A stretch of 64,000 nucleotides of DNA from Gilliamella sp. ESL0441 (GTDB lineage Bacteria; Pseudomonadota; Gammaproteobacteria; Enterobacterales; Orbaceae). The notes beneath the pieces are model-generated. The model saw only the letters and a program-made list of their open reading frames with translations, did not search any database and had not been told where the DNA came from. The stretch's first letter is position 1. Every line of letters begins with the position of its first letter. Shown piece by piece: positions 48,801 through 57,914 of the stretch. The stretch spans positions 124,001 through 188,000 of the forward strand of contig NZ_CP048264.1 of assembly GCF_019469185.1 (NCBI RefSeq), read 5' to 3'. The position numbers and the translations under genes are program-made.

Positions 48801-50537
48801 GAGATTAAGTGCGGTTTTACCAAATAAGGTTCCTTCCCGGTTATCTATCGTTGACCCGTGGAGAGTCAGCGCATCGGCACTGAGTGTGGCGTGTTTTGCC
48901 GACACGCCGTCAATGCCATGTATCGTTGCCTGACCGTCAACATACACACCGGCATTATCAAGATTGACAGCACCCGCACGGGCATTTAATGTTAAGGTAT
49001 CACTGCTTAGCTTAAGCCCCTGTCCGTCAATGGCTTTCGCGCTGATAATCGCGTTTTTCGTCGCCTGCACCGCACCGTGTAAATGCATGTGCTGCCCAGC
49101 CCTTAAGGTTAAATCGCCACCCTGTGGCACTTCACCGTCAGCGGTTACGCCACTGGCCATTAACCCGGATTCGGTTTGGACAATGTCATTAGCCGTCACA
49201 ACAATATTCTTTTTGGCCAGTATGCGACCTTCCTGTTTAAACGTTTTATCACTGCCAAGTGCGATATCACCATGCGCCTGAATATTGCCTGAGTTATTCA
49301 GGTCTCCACCGGTGTTAATCTGTAAGTTGGTCTGACTGTTAATCACCCCGGCATTACGGATGTTATCCGTCGCTTTGAGCGTTAAGTTTTCCTTGCTCAG
49401 TATCTTACCGCTATTGCTTACCTGACCGGTGGTACTGACCTGAAGACCGGCTTGACTGCCGATTGACCCGGCGTTAGTAATGCGGCCTTTTGCCTTAACC
49501 GTCATATTGCCCTGACTGACCCATGTACCGGTATTGACGATTTTACCTTCCGTTGTCAGGCTAAAATGACCTTTACTGCTCCCTAATTCACCGGCATTAC
49601 GAACCCCAACCCCTTTCTCGGTGCCCACCATCTGGATTTTACCGGCATACATCCCGCCCAGTGCTGACACATCCAGTGCCACTTCCGGTTTTGGACTGTT
49701 ATCCTCCGCTAACGGCGTGATAGTCTGTGCATTGCGGCTGACTTTATTACGACCGGTCACCACATTTAAATCATTGGCCCATACCGCCGAATTTATTGAC
49801 ACTGAACGGGCAATTAAATCCGTGTAACTTTGTCCGGTGCTGTCGAGCCCTTTACCGGCTACCGAAATATGCCCCTGCTCAACCTGATAACCGGTTAACT
49901 CTCCGTTGTCTATTATCGGTTTACCTGTGGTGAGCGTGCTTCGGTCTGCGTTAATAAAACCACATCCGTGACAGCTAATCCCGGACGGATTGGCGATGAT
50001 GACCTGCGCTTTTTGACCGGCAACCTCAATGACCCCATTTAACTGGCTCGGGTTACGGGAGTTGACTTCGTTTAAGATGATTTTTGCTGAGCCTGTTTTT
50101 AAGTACTCATTACCTTGTACATAACCGCCAATCTGAGTTTGAGTGATTTTGCCGCTGTTATTTAAAATCACCCCACGCTGTGAAACATCAAACTGCTTGT
50201 ATTTATTATGAGAAAGCCCTTTTTTGTTTGGCGTCTGAATATTGACCTGCGTGACCCCATTCGCTGCCTGAATAACCTGCGCCTGCTGCGTTTTCTTTGC
50301 CTGCGGGTCGGCAATAATTTGACTGCCATGAGCCGGTAAAGAGAGGGTGACAAACCCGAATGATATCGACATCAACAAGGTAACCGGTTTTAATGTTGCC
50401 AACACGGATTTAGATAAAGTCTGACCTAAACCTGATGTTGATTTTTCGTGACCGGTAGGGGTTTTTGCTATGTCAGCCACCACCATCTGCATGCCACGTT
50501 TTTTATTAAAGATAACCCGATATAAATCCTTATTCAT
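42138..50537 (-). CDS. cdiA: CdiA contact-dependent inhibition toxin / filamentous haemagglutinin-like exoprotein
   Basis: The 2799-residue protein starts with an extended signal peptide (M-N-K-D-L-Y-R-V-I-F-N-K) ending near A-H-G. A two-partner-secretion domain (about 70-310, with N-P-S-G-I-S-C-H-G-C-G) follows, then FHA-1 repeats (about 320-830), a Tyr/Pro-rich presumed receptor-binding region (about 840-1190), FHA-2 repeats (about 1210-2280) and a pretoxin region (about 2400-2560) ending at V-E-N-N (2563-2566). The 233 residues after VENN contain a hydrophobic Gly-rich segment, presumed for entry, an acidic Asn-rich linker and a tip of about 100 residues whose toxin family I cannot name. 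The body is GC-richer than neighbouring genes; the tip is AT-rich. The reading frame is intact. Confidence 0.95.
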   Translation of the reverse strand: MNKDLYRVIFNKKRGMQMVVADIAKTPTGHEKSTSGLGQTLSKSVLATLKPVTLLMSISFGFVTLSLPAHGSQIIADPQAKKTQQAQVIQAANGVTQVNIQTPNKKGLSHNKYKQFDVSQRGVILNNSGKITQTQIGGYVQGNEYLKTGSAKIILNEVNSRNPSQLNGVIEVAGQKAQVIIANPSGISCHGCGFINADRSTLTTGKPIIDNGELTGYQVEQGHISVAGKGLDSTGQSYTDLIARSVSINSAVWANDLNVVTGRNKVSRNAQTITPLAEDNSPKPEVALDVSALGGMYAGKIQMVGTEKGVGVRNAGELGSSKGHFSLTTEGKIVNTGTWVSQGNMTVKAKGRITNAGSIGSQAGLQVSTTGQVSNSGKILSKENLTLKATDNIRNAGVINSQTNLQINTGGDLNNSGNIQAHGDIALGSDKTFKQEGRILAKKNIVVTANDIVQTESGLMASGVTADGEVPQGGDLTLRAGQHMHLHGAVQATKNAIISAKAIDGQGLKLSSDTLTLNARAGAVNLDNAGVYVDGQATIHGIDGVSAKHATLSADALTLHGSTIDNREGTLFGKTALNLTTQHLDNQQGKVLSQGQLTIAGFAQAYLNTLNNQDGTISSLSTLKIGSHTLAGNRNGRIESGQDMFLTVVSDWINQQTILANGQLTLTASGRIDNQSQIKSGGQLTLTARELNNQQDGDIAGGSTRISTTQLTNYGVIDGGLTDIQTDTLNNLDSGRIYGDAVVINTGKLTNLKSAASSVAPVIGARDRLLIGARELLNKDHALLLSQGEMFIGGQASTQGVTGRSQQVSNHSATIEAGGSLYLAADKLDNRDLYVKISSPVEVDRKSYHEYEWCSGDKNRVSCIGGNQKRYRISDNREGKFRYIIDENGKKTDEGYLKYEKNNRVRFYVKGLGHSKHFIEYFYDRVIYESQLLNQDPAKIQAGKNLIIQGDVVTNQDSQLLSGQTMQINARQFDNLETKGERWIKEVDSKGHENRGRISHYKNKDSSDWKIKQKYSAYQGVNTTEAMSLGTLTVAENTQLSPVSTVADKQGVTVLPPEFVQYPTVVPIKLPDNTIFQIRPEKESLYLIETDPRFTNRKKWISSLDFIDSDSLQKRLGDGYYEQKLIQDQLIALTGKSYLSGYNNSDDQYRDLLLAGQLYSKQYQLQPGVTLSEEQMAALTTDMVWMVNQAITLPDGRVEVVSVPKLYLVGKHTGVNLQGNVVHAGQVNIQTQEDINNQGVISGDKIAASGHNIINRGTIAGDSVWLEAKQDIINQSGLLQAKTELDAYAGRDIILTTEQHQSGKERWLDNTATVYVSDKEGTLRLTGQRNININAADIISNGKETTLIAGNDISLGTQTISHATDYTLNSKNYDRREWTQEVGSSISTAGNLTLKAGHDVKVKAGDIYSEGNIRVQAGNDIDITTGQATYDQEARAKSSSKSTFSKSKYSHYGEEHNKTAIGSSLSGESVTLNAGHDLTVSGSQVMASKDVRINAGNNVTIDAAEETYYRYEKVKNKKSGVTTSAKGVNIGSQSSKSTSMSNEVNHSSATSLVGTSGGNVVISAGKQVTISSSDIIAGRAEGDDKRATGHIDISGENIAIIPGQDTVDKKKTSQTKSSGIGISMSNPILDSVRNTHDIFKSHGSKVDKGKQFFLSEQAALGMDIATPTQLPISFNRSSSKSESSLHGEYQHGSSLTAAGNIQLHANKSQERDAQGRYTQGDVIVQGSQLTANESIIIDANRDVVIETSADRQIEKSKSKEKSSSITTGATTAGSTVRFIHGSPNHGTKVIPYGSESSSSRSYSDIVAQNSSTLTAKDIHINSQEGSINVTGSGLIAQDDINLQAAKGHVIVSAGTNEIHKENKGNHKVVGELGGDGYSGTVGWQESRYKNTEDRSQQNNVRSEISSAKGNINIHAGEDIKLSGTDITAGKSVDLTGKNVVLDTSEDNTHRKAESSNRQYGVTVSSSGYAVAAAQAIEKAAKSYENKDDKRLSAIYAAQAGVNMAQAQVNMSQNDLQPNVDGGQGGTGTSPSLIKVTVSATADNSKQKSEYKNKIQAGTVIHAGENVNINAKENIEGKGVDITGKNINLTAGNDIKLSSAHSTEKVKNTDSSSHYGVGVGFGLIGGQNGFSLELGASQSKGKENGSNDINHNSTITASNKLNIQSGRDVILQGAELAGNKVTANVGRDLTISSQQDKEKFDAKHTTVSASASICVPPFCFGSSQASVSASQNKMKSDYQSVNAQSGIIAGSGGYDITVGNHTQLDGAVIASDADKSKNRLDTGTIGFTDIKNKAEYEVSSVSGSVGMSQGGGGWSPNGGMPQIYHHGDKSSSITHSAISDGELIIRDKENQVQNINDLSHDTEHANNTLKPIFDKQKELDRQQIVNSLKELGSQVKELEQSIHKDAGKTSSDGKMGNDFSKGVDSAVSIITGIITGDITGGLAGASAPWVAEQIKKHTGHKEENGNWKTDDVAGNLIAHAILGAVVAELQGNSGLAGGAGAVTGELAADIIREQLYGKKAKDLTEAEKENISALAQLATGLAVASVGGDVGDVSTGIAAGKNAVENNYLCVEASCKLRPGEMTMTGGGGAIVGGVLVGSVILAEETGALDGAKNSFNEWLTTGRDGVLIKSDDDLSNDEPAINNPVTGSGSIAIGGAPGLPPDDEDNNSNKNNEKYQNEKQQKRFDELKDIYNKDNPKTDLKIDGQLIRQNGGNRYSTRIYDSQNLSDRQIYNYAEELAGQPLTKVKDGIYTARLQDGTNITLRNVSNSNTGARWTIDIKNNPTLLRLYNGLNKAEIKFK

Positions 50538-50652
50538 GCTAATACCCTTATATAACCTTATACTGTAATTGTTTTGTTTATTATTGTTTTATGATGTTAT
50601 TGTTTTTCTGTTAATCTATTGTTGTTTTGCTAATGTTTTCTTGAGTGAGTTA

Positions 50653-50702
50653 TTGGCTGACGTTGTCCGGGACTAATCCTCTAAATTTGCAACGTCAGGC
50701 AA
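50653..50702 (-). repeat. Inverted repeat between cdiB and cdiA
   Basis: TTGGCTGACGTTG (50653-50665) and CAACGTCAGGCAA (50690-50702) pair at 12 of 13 positions around a 24-base loop. On the minus-strand transcript it begins about 5 bases after the cdiB stop. No U-run follows, so it looks like an RNA stability, processing or attenuation hairpin rather than a simple terminator. Confidence 0.7.
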
Positions 50703-50707
50703 TAAGA

Positions 50708-52414
50708 TTAAAAACTCCAGTTAAGTGAAAAGCCTAATGTCATTGGATTAGTTTTAAATCCTTTTGGCTTACGAACAGGCATGCCGGCAAACAGGTCATA
50801 GTACATGCCAAAGTTACTGCCACGTACCCCCACCACACTGCCGGTTAAATGCCGACCTAACAGATATTCACTTTTTGCCCCGGATACTTCACCGGTATCA
50901 AACCCTAAATACGGCTCATGATTTAACGGTGCCTGCCATGACAACTCATTACGGACATACCAACCGCGGTCAGCTTTTAACGTCAACTCGCCATCAAAGC
51001 CACGTACACTCCAGCGTCCGCCAATCGAAAATTGGTCAGGTGAAGTTAAATTCCCTTTGCGCGTATATTGTCCCTGATAATCCAGACGATACCGGAACTG
51101 TTGTGAGCCCAGTGTAAAAGGAATGTTGGAGGAGAAATTAACGGAAATAATTTCCGCTAATGGAGTGATATTGGCCTCCCGGTCATACTCTTCCGGTGCC
51201 TTTTGGGCATTAAACCATCGTACCCCTTTTTGGAAAGAGACGCCGGCATCAAAAACCATATCATTGACATAATGACGATGTTGCAGTCCCAGCTGCCAGT
51301 AAGTCGTTTTTCGGCGCTGGATTTCAATTTCATTATCATCAATATAGTTATGCGATTGCTTTAATGTGATGCCATAATTAAGGGTGGTTTTTTGCGATTC
51401 ATTTCGATGAATGACCCGACTTAACTGGAAATTGGCATTACGGCTGCGACCACTGTATTTGTAATCAACGAGTTGTCCGGCGACGGTTTGATGGTATTTA
51501 TTCCCCGATAACGAGGCACTGAATAACCAGTAGCCAAACGGGACGGAGTAAGAAAACAGAAAATTCCGTGAGCCATATTTACTTTTGCCACTTAAATCCC
51601 GACCACCGGTGACATAAAAAGCATCACTTAACGATAATAAATTATCTAAATATAAAGTCACGCCACCCTGGTCTCGCCCGGTGCTTTTGGTCCCTGAATC
51701 ATCGACTGATAAGCCTAAACGCCACATCTTAGACTGTTTTCGGCTGATAACAATATCACTTTCACCCGGTTTATCGCCCGGCACCAACTCCATCTGTGCG
51801 CTGACGGTTGGCAAACGTTGCAGATTTTCAAGTCCCTGCTCAATATCACGTAAATTCAGCGATTGTCCGGCATGTGCGGGCATAGCGGTGTATAACTGTG
51901 CATATTTATCACTCTCAGGGGCATAATGCACGTCACGAATTTTCCCTTCGACTAATAATAATTTCAGTTCACCCTCGTTTAGGTCTTGTTCTGGAGCAAC
52001 CACCCGGGTTGTGATATAACCATAACTGATTAAGCGATCTTGAATCGCACTCATTAACAGGTTAATCCCTTCCGCCCCTAAACAGCGCTGCTCGGCTTGC
52101 TGTGCTAATTTTTTTAAGGGAACAAACCAAGCTAACTTATCACGTTCAACCAAATTAACTTTTTGAATATTGAAGCATAAAGGCTCCTGAGGGAATTGCA
52201 TTTCCCCTAAGCTATCAATCGGTGGTAATAAGCGAATATCTGGCGAGGCAGGCGTTAATGTTTCCTGCAAGGCTTTATCATGCTCTTGCTGACGAATAAG
52301 CTGATTATCACTGAGGATCTTTAACCCTTCAGGCGGTTCAGTAGCAAACAGAAACGGTGAGACAGAGCAGAGTAAAACTGAGACGGGTAAATAAACCTTT
52401 AATAACGAATCCAT
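50708..52414 (-). CDS. cdiB: CdiB two-partner secretion transporter (ShlB/FhaC family)
   Basis: The 568-residue protein begins with a signal peptide ending near F-A-T. An N-terminal plug helix region (I-R-Q-Q-E-H) and a POTRA domain (C-F-N-I-Q-K-V-N-L and L-M-S-A-I-Q-D-R-L-I-S-Y-G-Y-I-T-T-R-V) follow, then a 16-strand barrel with the L6 motif in the form V-R-G-F-D-G and a C-terminal aromatic residue (W-S-F). It is an Omp85-superfamily pore that recognises the TPS domain of CdiA and exports it to the cell surface. It is first in the cdiB-cdiA-cdiI operon. Confidence 0.95.
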   Translation of the reverse strand: MDSLLKVYLPVSVLLCSVSPFLFATEPPEGLKILSDNQLIRQQEHDKALQETLTPASPDIRLLPPIDSLGEMQFPQEPLCFNIQKVNLVERDKLAWFVPLKKLAQQAEQRCLGAEGINLLMSAIQDRLISYGYITTRVVAPEQDLNEGELKLLLVEGKIRDVHYAPESDKYAQLYTAMPAHAGQSLNLRDIEQGLENLQRLPTVSAQMELVPGDKPGESDIVISRKQSKMWRLGLSVDDSGTKSTGRDQGGVTLYLDNLLSLSDAFYVTGGRDLSGKSKYGSRNFLFSYSVPFGYWLFSASLSGNKYHQTVAGQLVDYKYSGRSRNANFQLSRVIHRNESQKTTLNYGITLKQSHNYIDDNEIEIQRRKTTYWQLGLQHRHYVNDMVFDAGVSFQKGVRWFNAQKAPEEYDREANITPLAEIISVNFSSNIPFTLGSQQFRYRLDYQGQYTRKGNLTSPDQFSIGGRWSVRGFDGELTLKADRGWYVRNELSWQAPLNHEPYLGFDTGEVSGAKSEYLLGRHLTGSVVGVRGSNFGMYYDLFAGMPVRKPKGFKTNPMTLGFSLNWSF

Positions 52415-52838
52415 AACAATACTTATATTATTTTAACAATAATCACATTCCATTGACATTGAGCTATGTTACTGTAAAGAAGATTGATTTGTCTACAATT
52501 ATTTTATGCTTAATAATCAAAAAAAGAGGTTTGGAATAATTATTAGATTTTATATGTTAATTCTTTGTAAATTAGAGTGAGATAATTTTAAGTGTGATTG
52601 ATTTAAATGAAGCTATCAATAACTACTATCTGTAAACTAAATTTATTATTAACTCTATAAACTATACAACATTGTTTCTCTATAAGCAGAAATTAATCTA
52701 AATTTAAATGTTTTAGCCTTCAATACCAACTTAGACTGGCAAAGAATAGGTAAAAGCTTTATACTAGCCGTTATATTGAGTATGGTAATTCCATACCGAT
52801 TTACTCCGTTCTTTAACATCATCAATTGGAAGAAAATT
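52415..52838. other. Intergenic region between divergent cdiB and suhB
   Basis: The 424 bases hold the promoters of both genes. A TATACT box lies about 75 bases upstream of suhB. The side next to cdiB is AT-rich, with no repeat or small gene that I can support. Confidence 0.45.
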
Positions 52839-53642
52839 ATGCATCCGATGCTTAATATTGCTATTCGTGCTGCTCGCAAAGCAGGTAATGTTGCCATTAA
52901 GGCTTATGAAAATCCTAGTTCAATCGAAATTGATACTAAAGGTGCTAACGATTTTGCAACCAACGCAGATCGTGCTGCTGAAGCTTTAATTATTGAAACA
53001 ATTAAAAAAGCGTATCCAGATCACACTATTATCGCTGAAGAAAGTGGTCTTGCTAAAGGTAGCGATGCCGATACGCAGTGGATAATCGACCCAATTGATG
53101 GTACCACAAATTTTATTAAGAATATCCCACATTTTGCTGTGTCTATCGCTGCTCGAGTTAAAGGTAAAACCGAAGTGGCAGTGGTTTATAATCCAATGAG
53201 CAATGAATTGTATACTGCTGCACGTGGTAAGGGTGCTCAGCTAAATGGCTATCGTATTCGTGTCAGTAATGCTAAAGATTTAAATGGAAGTATACTGGCA
53301 ACCGCATTTCCATTTAAAGCGAAACAATATAGCGATAGCTATTTTGCAGTTTTACAAAAATTATTTACTAAATGCGGTGATTTTCGTCGCACTGGTTCAG
53401 CAGCATTAGATTTGGCTTATGTGGCAGCAGGTCGTTTAGATGGATTTTTCGAAATCGGTTTAAAACCTTGGGATATTGCGGCAGGTGAACTCATCTTACG
53501 TGAAGCTGGTGGTGTCATTACCGATTTTGCCGGTGGTAATAATTATATGGTATCTGGTAATGTTGTGGCTGGTAATCCACGAGTTGTGAAAGATTTATTA
53601 GTGTCTACTCAAAACGATTGGCCAGAAAAATTACGTAATTAA
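52839..53642 (+). CDS. suhB: SuhB inositol-1-monophosphatase / Nus factor
   Basis: The ATG at 52839 gives M-H-P-M-L-N-I-A-I-R-A-A-R-K-A-G, the E. coli SuhB start; GGAAGA lies upstream. Metal-binding motifs E-E-S-G, D-P-I-D-G-T-T-N-F and K-P-W-D-I-A-A-G are complete. The enzyme dephosphorylates inositol phosphates in vitro, but in E. coli its key role is in rRNA transcription antitermination with the Nus complex. At 267 residues it is normal length. A hairpin follows the stop. Confidence 0.95.
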   Translation: MHPMLNIAIRAARKAGNVAIKAYENPSSIEIDTKGANDFATNADRAAEALIIETIKKAYPDHTIIAEESGLAKGSDADTQWIIDPIDGTTNFIKNIPHFAVSIAARVKGKTEVAVVYNPMSNELYTAARGKGAQLNGYRIRVSNAKDLNGSILATAFPFKAKQYSDSYFAVLQKLFTKCGDFRRTGSAALDLAYVAAGRLDGFFEIGLKPWDIAAGELILREAGGVITDFAGGNNYMVSGNVVAGNPRVVKDLLVSTQNDWPEKLRN

Positions 53643-53653
53643 TTTCTATTATG

Positions 53654-53676
53654 AACAGCGTTGTAATAACGCTGTT
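53654..53676 (+). terminator. Hairpin after suhB
   Basis: AACAGCGTT (53654-53662) and AACGCTGTT (53668-53676) pair perfectly around GTAAT. The tail is TCCTCTTATTT, only moderately T-rich, so termination efficiency is uncertain. Confidence 0.65.
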
Positions 53677-53750
53677 TCCTCTTATTTATTGCTTGTCTTT
53701 TTGATCACTAAGAAAAAGTAATTGATGCAAAGCATCTTGTATTAAAGTGA

Positions 53751-54161
53751 TTATTGTTTAGGTTGGTCAGCTATTGCTGCCATTGTACAATTGATATTTA
53801 GTCCTTGGCGATTTAAACAATGGCTTCCCCATTGATACATTGCTTCTAATACAGGTTTAATACTTTTGCCAAAATCTGTTAAGGAATATTCTACTTTTGG
53901 TGGGACGACAGGAAACACTTTTCGGTTGATTAATTGATTGGATTCGAGTTCACGTAACTGCTGAGTTAACATTTTTGGTGTGGCGCAAGGAATTTCTTTT
54001 CGTAACTGAGAAAATCTTAATGTTTTGTTTGTCATCAGTTTCCATAAAATTAATGATTTATATTTACCTCCAATCATATTGATTGTTGTTTCAACCGGAC
54101 AGTGAATAACAGATTCCAAGCTTTGCTCGTTGTTATAGGTTTTAACTAAATGATTTTTCAC
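53751..54161 (-). CDS. HxlR-family transcriptional regulator
   Basis: The 136-residue protein is a winged-helix regulator with the HxlR layout: C-P-V-E-T-T with a conserved Cys near residue 21, G-G-K-Y-K-S-L-I-L-W-K-L, R-F-S-Q-L-R-K-E-I-P, then M-L-T-Q-Q-L-R-E-L-E and V-P-P-K-V-E-Y-S-L-T. Members often sense electrophiles or redox state through the Cys and control a neighbouring gene. It diverges from copA with 156 bases between, but whether it controls copper export is unknown; CueR-type control would be the norm for copA. Confidence 0.9.
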   Translation of the reverse strand: MKNHLVKTYNNEQSLESVIHCPVETTINMIGGKYKSLILWKLMTNKTLRFSQLRKEIPCATPKMLTQQLRELESNQLINRKVFPVVPPKVEYSLTDFGKSIKPVLEAMYQWGSHCLNRQGLNINCTMAAIADQPKQ

Positions 54162-54317
54162 TTAATGCCTCAATAGTATCTTTTTGGATAGTATATATCA
54201 AAAAAGTGCATTCTTGTTATTCGAATAATTAGTATTAAAATATTTGTTAAGTAATCAAAAAAATTTGTTGAGAACGTTTTTTAATCTTAACAACCCTCTC
54301 ACCAAAGGATGCGTCAA

Positions 54318-56507
54318 ATGAAAACAGTTGAATATAATTTTTATGTTGAAGATATGAGCTGCGCATCATGCGTTAGTCGTGTTGAAAAGGCGATTAAAAA
54401 GGTTGATGGAGTAATTGATGTTAGCGTGAATCTAGCGACTGAAAAAGCAACCGTTAAAGCAAATTCAAATGTTAATTTAGCAACACTGATGTCAGCGGTA
54501 GACAAAGCAGGTTATCATGCGGTGAAAATGACGGATCAGCAAACGCATGCAAAAGATACTGAAAAACAAGCATCACTTTGGCCGATTGTGGTGTCCATTT
54601 TATTCGCTATTCCTTTTGTTTTACCAATGTTATTAGAGCCATTTGGTTTCCATTTAATGATGCCTGCATGGTTACAATTTATTCTGGCTTCGATTGTTCA
54701 ATTCGGTCTTGGTGCTAAATTTTACCGAAGTGGTTTTAGTGCTTTAAAAGCTTTCACTGGTAATATGGATTTATTAGTGGCTATAGGTACCAGTGCAGCT
54801 TATGGTTTATCGTTATATCAATTAATTACAGGGCATTATGATCATCTCTATTTCGAATCATCTGTTGTAATTATAACTTTAATCTTAGTGGGTAAATGGT
54901 TAGAGTCAAGAGCGAAACATCAAACCACACAAGCGATCGAAGCACTTTCAGCATTAAGACCTGAAGTCGCTTTAGTCAGACAAGGGGATCACGAAATTAG
55001 TTTACCGATTAGCCAAGTTAAAGTGAACGATATTGTCGTGATTAAACCCGGTGAACGTATTCCAGTTGACGGTATTATTATGGAAGGCACATCCAGTAGT
55101 GATGAATCGATGTTAACCGGAGAAAGTTTTCCAGTTAATAAAACTGTTAATGATGTGGTCACGGGTGGTACCATTAATGGTGAAGGACTGATAATCGTCA
55201 AAACTACCACTATCCAATCTGATTCAAAACTGTCTAAAATTATTGAAATGGTCGAATCTGCACAGGCTAAAAAAGCACCTATTCAGCGAATTGTCGATCG
55301 TATCAGCGCAATTTTTGTCCCAGTCATTTTGATCATTGCTTTGATTACCTTATTGGCTTGGGGAATTATTTATCATGATTGGCAACAAGCATTACTTCAT
55401 GCCGTTGCTGTATTGGTGATTGCTTGCCCATGTGCTTTAGGATTGGCAACACCCACAGCGATTATGGTTGGCACGGGTGTGGCTGCACGTCAAGGTATTT
55501 TGATTAAAGATGCTGAAGCTTTAGAAACATTGCATAATGTTAACACTGTCGCATTTGATAAAACAGGCACCTTAACAGAAGGTAAACCTGACTTGGTGGA
55601 AATCGATGTCGTTGGAACTGAAACACCCGATCAGATTTTGTCACTTGCTGCATCGATGCAAGCAGGTAGTGAACATCCATTAGCAAAAGCTATGTTATCT
55701 AAAGCTAAACAGTATGATTATGCGAAAAATATCACATCAGTAACAGGATCGGGCGTCATGGCAACGATTGATAATACCGAATACTATTTAGGAAGTTTGC
55801 GTTGGATGAAATCGTTAAACGCCTATTTTGTAAACATGGATGATAAAATAGATGAGCTAACCAGTAAAGGGTACACTATTTCATTTTTGGCTAAACAACA
55901 AGCTGAAGATAGTGTCGTGATACTTGCTTTATTTGGCTTTGCTGATGTGATTAAACCTGAAGCGAGAAATGCAATTGATGCATTACATCAATTGCATGTT
56001 AATACTGTCATGCTAACTGGTGATAATCAACAAGCGGCAAATTATGTGGGTCAACAATTAAACTTAGATAAAGTGATAGCTGAAGTGTTACCCCAAGATA
56101 AAGCCAACTATATTTATCAATTGCAAAAAGAGAGCCATACCAACACCAATAATCAAGTAGCAATGGTAGGGGATGGCATTAATGATGCGCCAGCGTTGGC
56201 TGCCGCTGATATCGGCATTGCCATGGGAACAGGTACTGATGTGGCAATGCATACGGCAAGTATTACCTTAATGCGAGGTAATTTATACCTTATCGCTGAT
56301 GCTATTGATATTTCTCGTCGAACATATAATAAGATCAAACAAAACTTATTTTGGGCGTTTTTCTATAATTTAATTGGTATTCCATTAGCGACATTTGGTT
56401 TTTTAAACCCAATGATTGCTGGCGCTGCTATGGCTTTAAGTAGTGTTAGTGTGGTGACTAATGCATTATTACTAAAACGCTGGAAGCCAAGAGCAGAAGC
56501 AAAATAA
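54318..56507 (+). CDS. copA: CopA-type copper-exporting P1B ATPase
   Basis: The ATG at 54318 is preferred over 54309 because AAAGGA then sits at proper spacing. One N-terminal HMA metal-binding domain with M-S-C-A-S-C is followed by about eight membrane helices. The transmembrane C-P-C is near residues 370-372, the phosphorylated Asp in D-K-T-G-T-L-T near 414, and G-D-G-I-N-D-A-P near the C-terminal hinge. The T-G-E-S actuator loop is present. It pumps Cu(I) from cytoplasm to periplasm. E. coli CopA has two HMA domains; one here is common elsewhere. Confidence 0.93.
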   Translation: MKTVEYNFYVEDMSCASCVSRVEKAIKKVDGVIDVSVNLATEKATVKANSNVNLATLMSAVDKAGYHAVKMTDQQTHAKDTEKQASLWPIVVSILFAIPFVLPMLLEPFGFHLMMPAWLQFILASIVQFGLGAKFYRSGFSALKAFTGNMDLLVAIGTSAAYGLSLYQLITGHYDHLYFESSVVIITLILVGKWLESRAKHQTTQAIEALSALRPEVALVRQGDHEISLPISQVKVNDIVVIKPGERIPVDGIIMEGTSSSDESMLTGESFPVNKTVNDVVTGGTINGEGLIIVKTTTIQSDSKLSKIIEMVESAQAKKAPIQRIVDRISAIFVPVILIIALITLLAWGIIYHDWQQALLHAVAVLVIACPCALGLATPTAIMVGTGVAARQGILIKDAEALETLHNVNTVAFDKTGTLTEGKPDLVEIDVVGTETPDQILSLAASMQAGSEHPLAKAMLSKAKQYDYAKNITSVTGSGVMATIDNTEYYLGSLRWMKSLNAYFVNMDDKIDELTSKGYTISFLAKQQAEDSVVILALFGFADVIKPEARNAIDALHQLHVNTVMLTGDNQQAANYVGQQLNLDKVIAEVLPQDKANYIYQLQKESHTNTNNQVAMVGDGINDAPALAAADIGIAMGTGTDVAMHTASITLMRGNLYLIADAIDISRRTYNKIKQNLFWAFFYNLIGIPLATFGFLNPMIAGAAMALSSVSVVTNALLLKRWKPRAEAK

Positions 56508-56598
56508 AATTAGCTTGTTAACCTTTAACTTAAGGGGCAATGGATGGTGTCCCTTAATGATTTGATAGCTGATTGATAATGAGCAAGTGGCTTATTTC

Positions 56599-57903
56599 CT
56601 AAGTGACACGAAAATCAATTTGTGATCCTTTTCCTTGCTCAGTCACAAACACACCGACAGCGCAAATAAGTTGTTCATTATAATATATCAAAGGGATGCG
56701 TGTTCGCATCCAAGGTGGAATATGGTGTTCTTGCCATAGTTTTTTGATTGCTCTTGAGCCTTGACGATTAACGATTTGAAGTTGTCCTTGAGCATGAAAG
56801 CGTACGGTAACATGTTCGTCTCTGTTCGGTAGACGACACGTTAAATCATCTTGATAAAGAGCATGTAACTCACCGATATGATCAGGTAAAACTAAAGGCG
56901 AAGTCAGATCCCAATTTATGACTTGTTGTTCAGTATCTTTATAGAGTGGCAATAGATAAAGTAAATTTTGATAACGGCGAATTTGCTTATGGTGTAAAAC
57001 GAATTGCGGATTAGCATCGTTCTTTGCTTGAACAACGGTTTGCCAAATAAGTGCTAGTTGTTTTTGGCTAGGCATCATAACGTGTTGATGTCGTAGCCAC
57101 ATGCGTAAAATGGCATTGCGTTTATATTCTGAATAATCGCGTAATGGCGACAAGCGTAGCTGACCTTGCTGGGTTAATACTTGATGAAAATCGTTAAGTA
57201 ACAGCTCGTTAATTAAAGCTTCTTGTTGTTGGCAAAGCGATGCACTTCGGGCAACCATTTGTGAAAACTGAGGCCAACGTTGATCAATAATTGGCAAAAC
57301 ATTTAATCTAAGAAAATTGCGATCATAATGGTCATCTTGATTACTTTCATCTTCTATCCAAGTTAATTGATGCCAATTAGCATACGCTTCTATTTGTTTA
57401 CGTGAAATAGTGAGTAACGGTCGAAGGTGTTGATGGCTTTCAACGGGCATGGCTGATAATCCAGACGGGCCACTTCCTCTTTTTAAAGCTAACAAAAACG
57501 TTTCGCATTGGTCATCAAGATGTTGTGCTGTGCATAGCATTTCATCGCTTTTCAAATGACGATAAATTGCTTGATAACGAGCATTTCGAGCTTGTTCTTC
57601 AATATTGCCTGCCGAGATATCAAGCTTAACCTTTTCAATAATAAAAGGGATTTCCCATTGTTGGCATTGTTGTTGGCAATGGCTTGCCCAATTATCTGCA
57701 TTTTGACTTAAACCATGATGAATATAAATGGCTCGTACTGCTAAATCAGCTTGTTGCTGTTTCAATTTGACTAGTGCATGTAACAATACACTTGAATCAA
57801 CCCCGCCACTATAAGCTACCAATAGCTTACGGTGTTTTTTTAAACATGTTGAAATGGTCTGTGTGATGGTTTGATCAATCATTACTTGACTTTGATTATC
57901 CAT
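56599..57903 (-). CDS. tilS: tRNA(Ile)-lysidine synthase
   Basis: The 434-residue protein has the PP-loop S-G-G-V-D-S-S (residues 32-38), then A-Q-H-L-D-D-Q-C-E-T and R-G-S-G-P-S-G-L-S-A-M, followed by the TilS middle and C-terminal substrate-binding domains. It attaches lysine to C34 of tRNA-Ile(CAU) so that it reads AUA; this is essential in most bacteria. The start is 11 bases after metC, so the two are cotranscribed. The gene is intact and of normal length. Confidence 0.95.
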   Translation of the reverse strand: MDNQSQVMIDQTITQTISTCLKKHRKLLVAYSGGVDSSVLLHALVKLKQQQADLAVRAIYIHHGLSQNADNWASHCQQQCQQWEIPFIIEKVKLDISAGNIEEQARNARYQAIYRHLKSDEMLCTAQHLDDQCETFLLALKRGSGPSGLSAMPVESHQHLRPLLTISRKQIEAYANWHQLTWIEDESNQDDHYDRNFLRLNVLPIIDQRWPQFSQMVARSASLCQQQEALINELLLNDFHQVLTQQGQLRLSPLRDYSEYKRNAILRMWLRHQHVMMPSQKQLALIWQTVVQAKNDANPQFVLHHKQIRRYQNLLYLLPLYKDTEQQVINWDLTSPLVLPDHIGELHALYQDDLTCRLPNRDEHVTVRFHAQGQLQIVNRQGSRAIKKLWQEHHIPPWMRTRIPLIYYNEQLICAVGVFVTEQGKGSQIDFRVT

Positions 57904-57914
57904 GTTTTTCCTGA

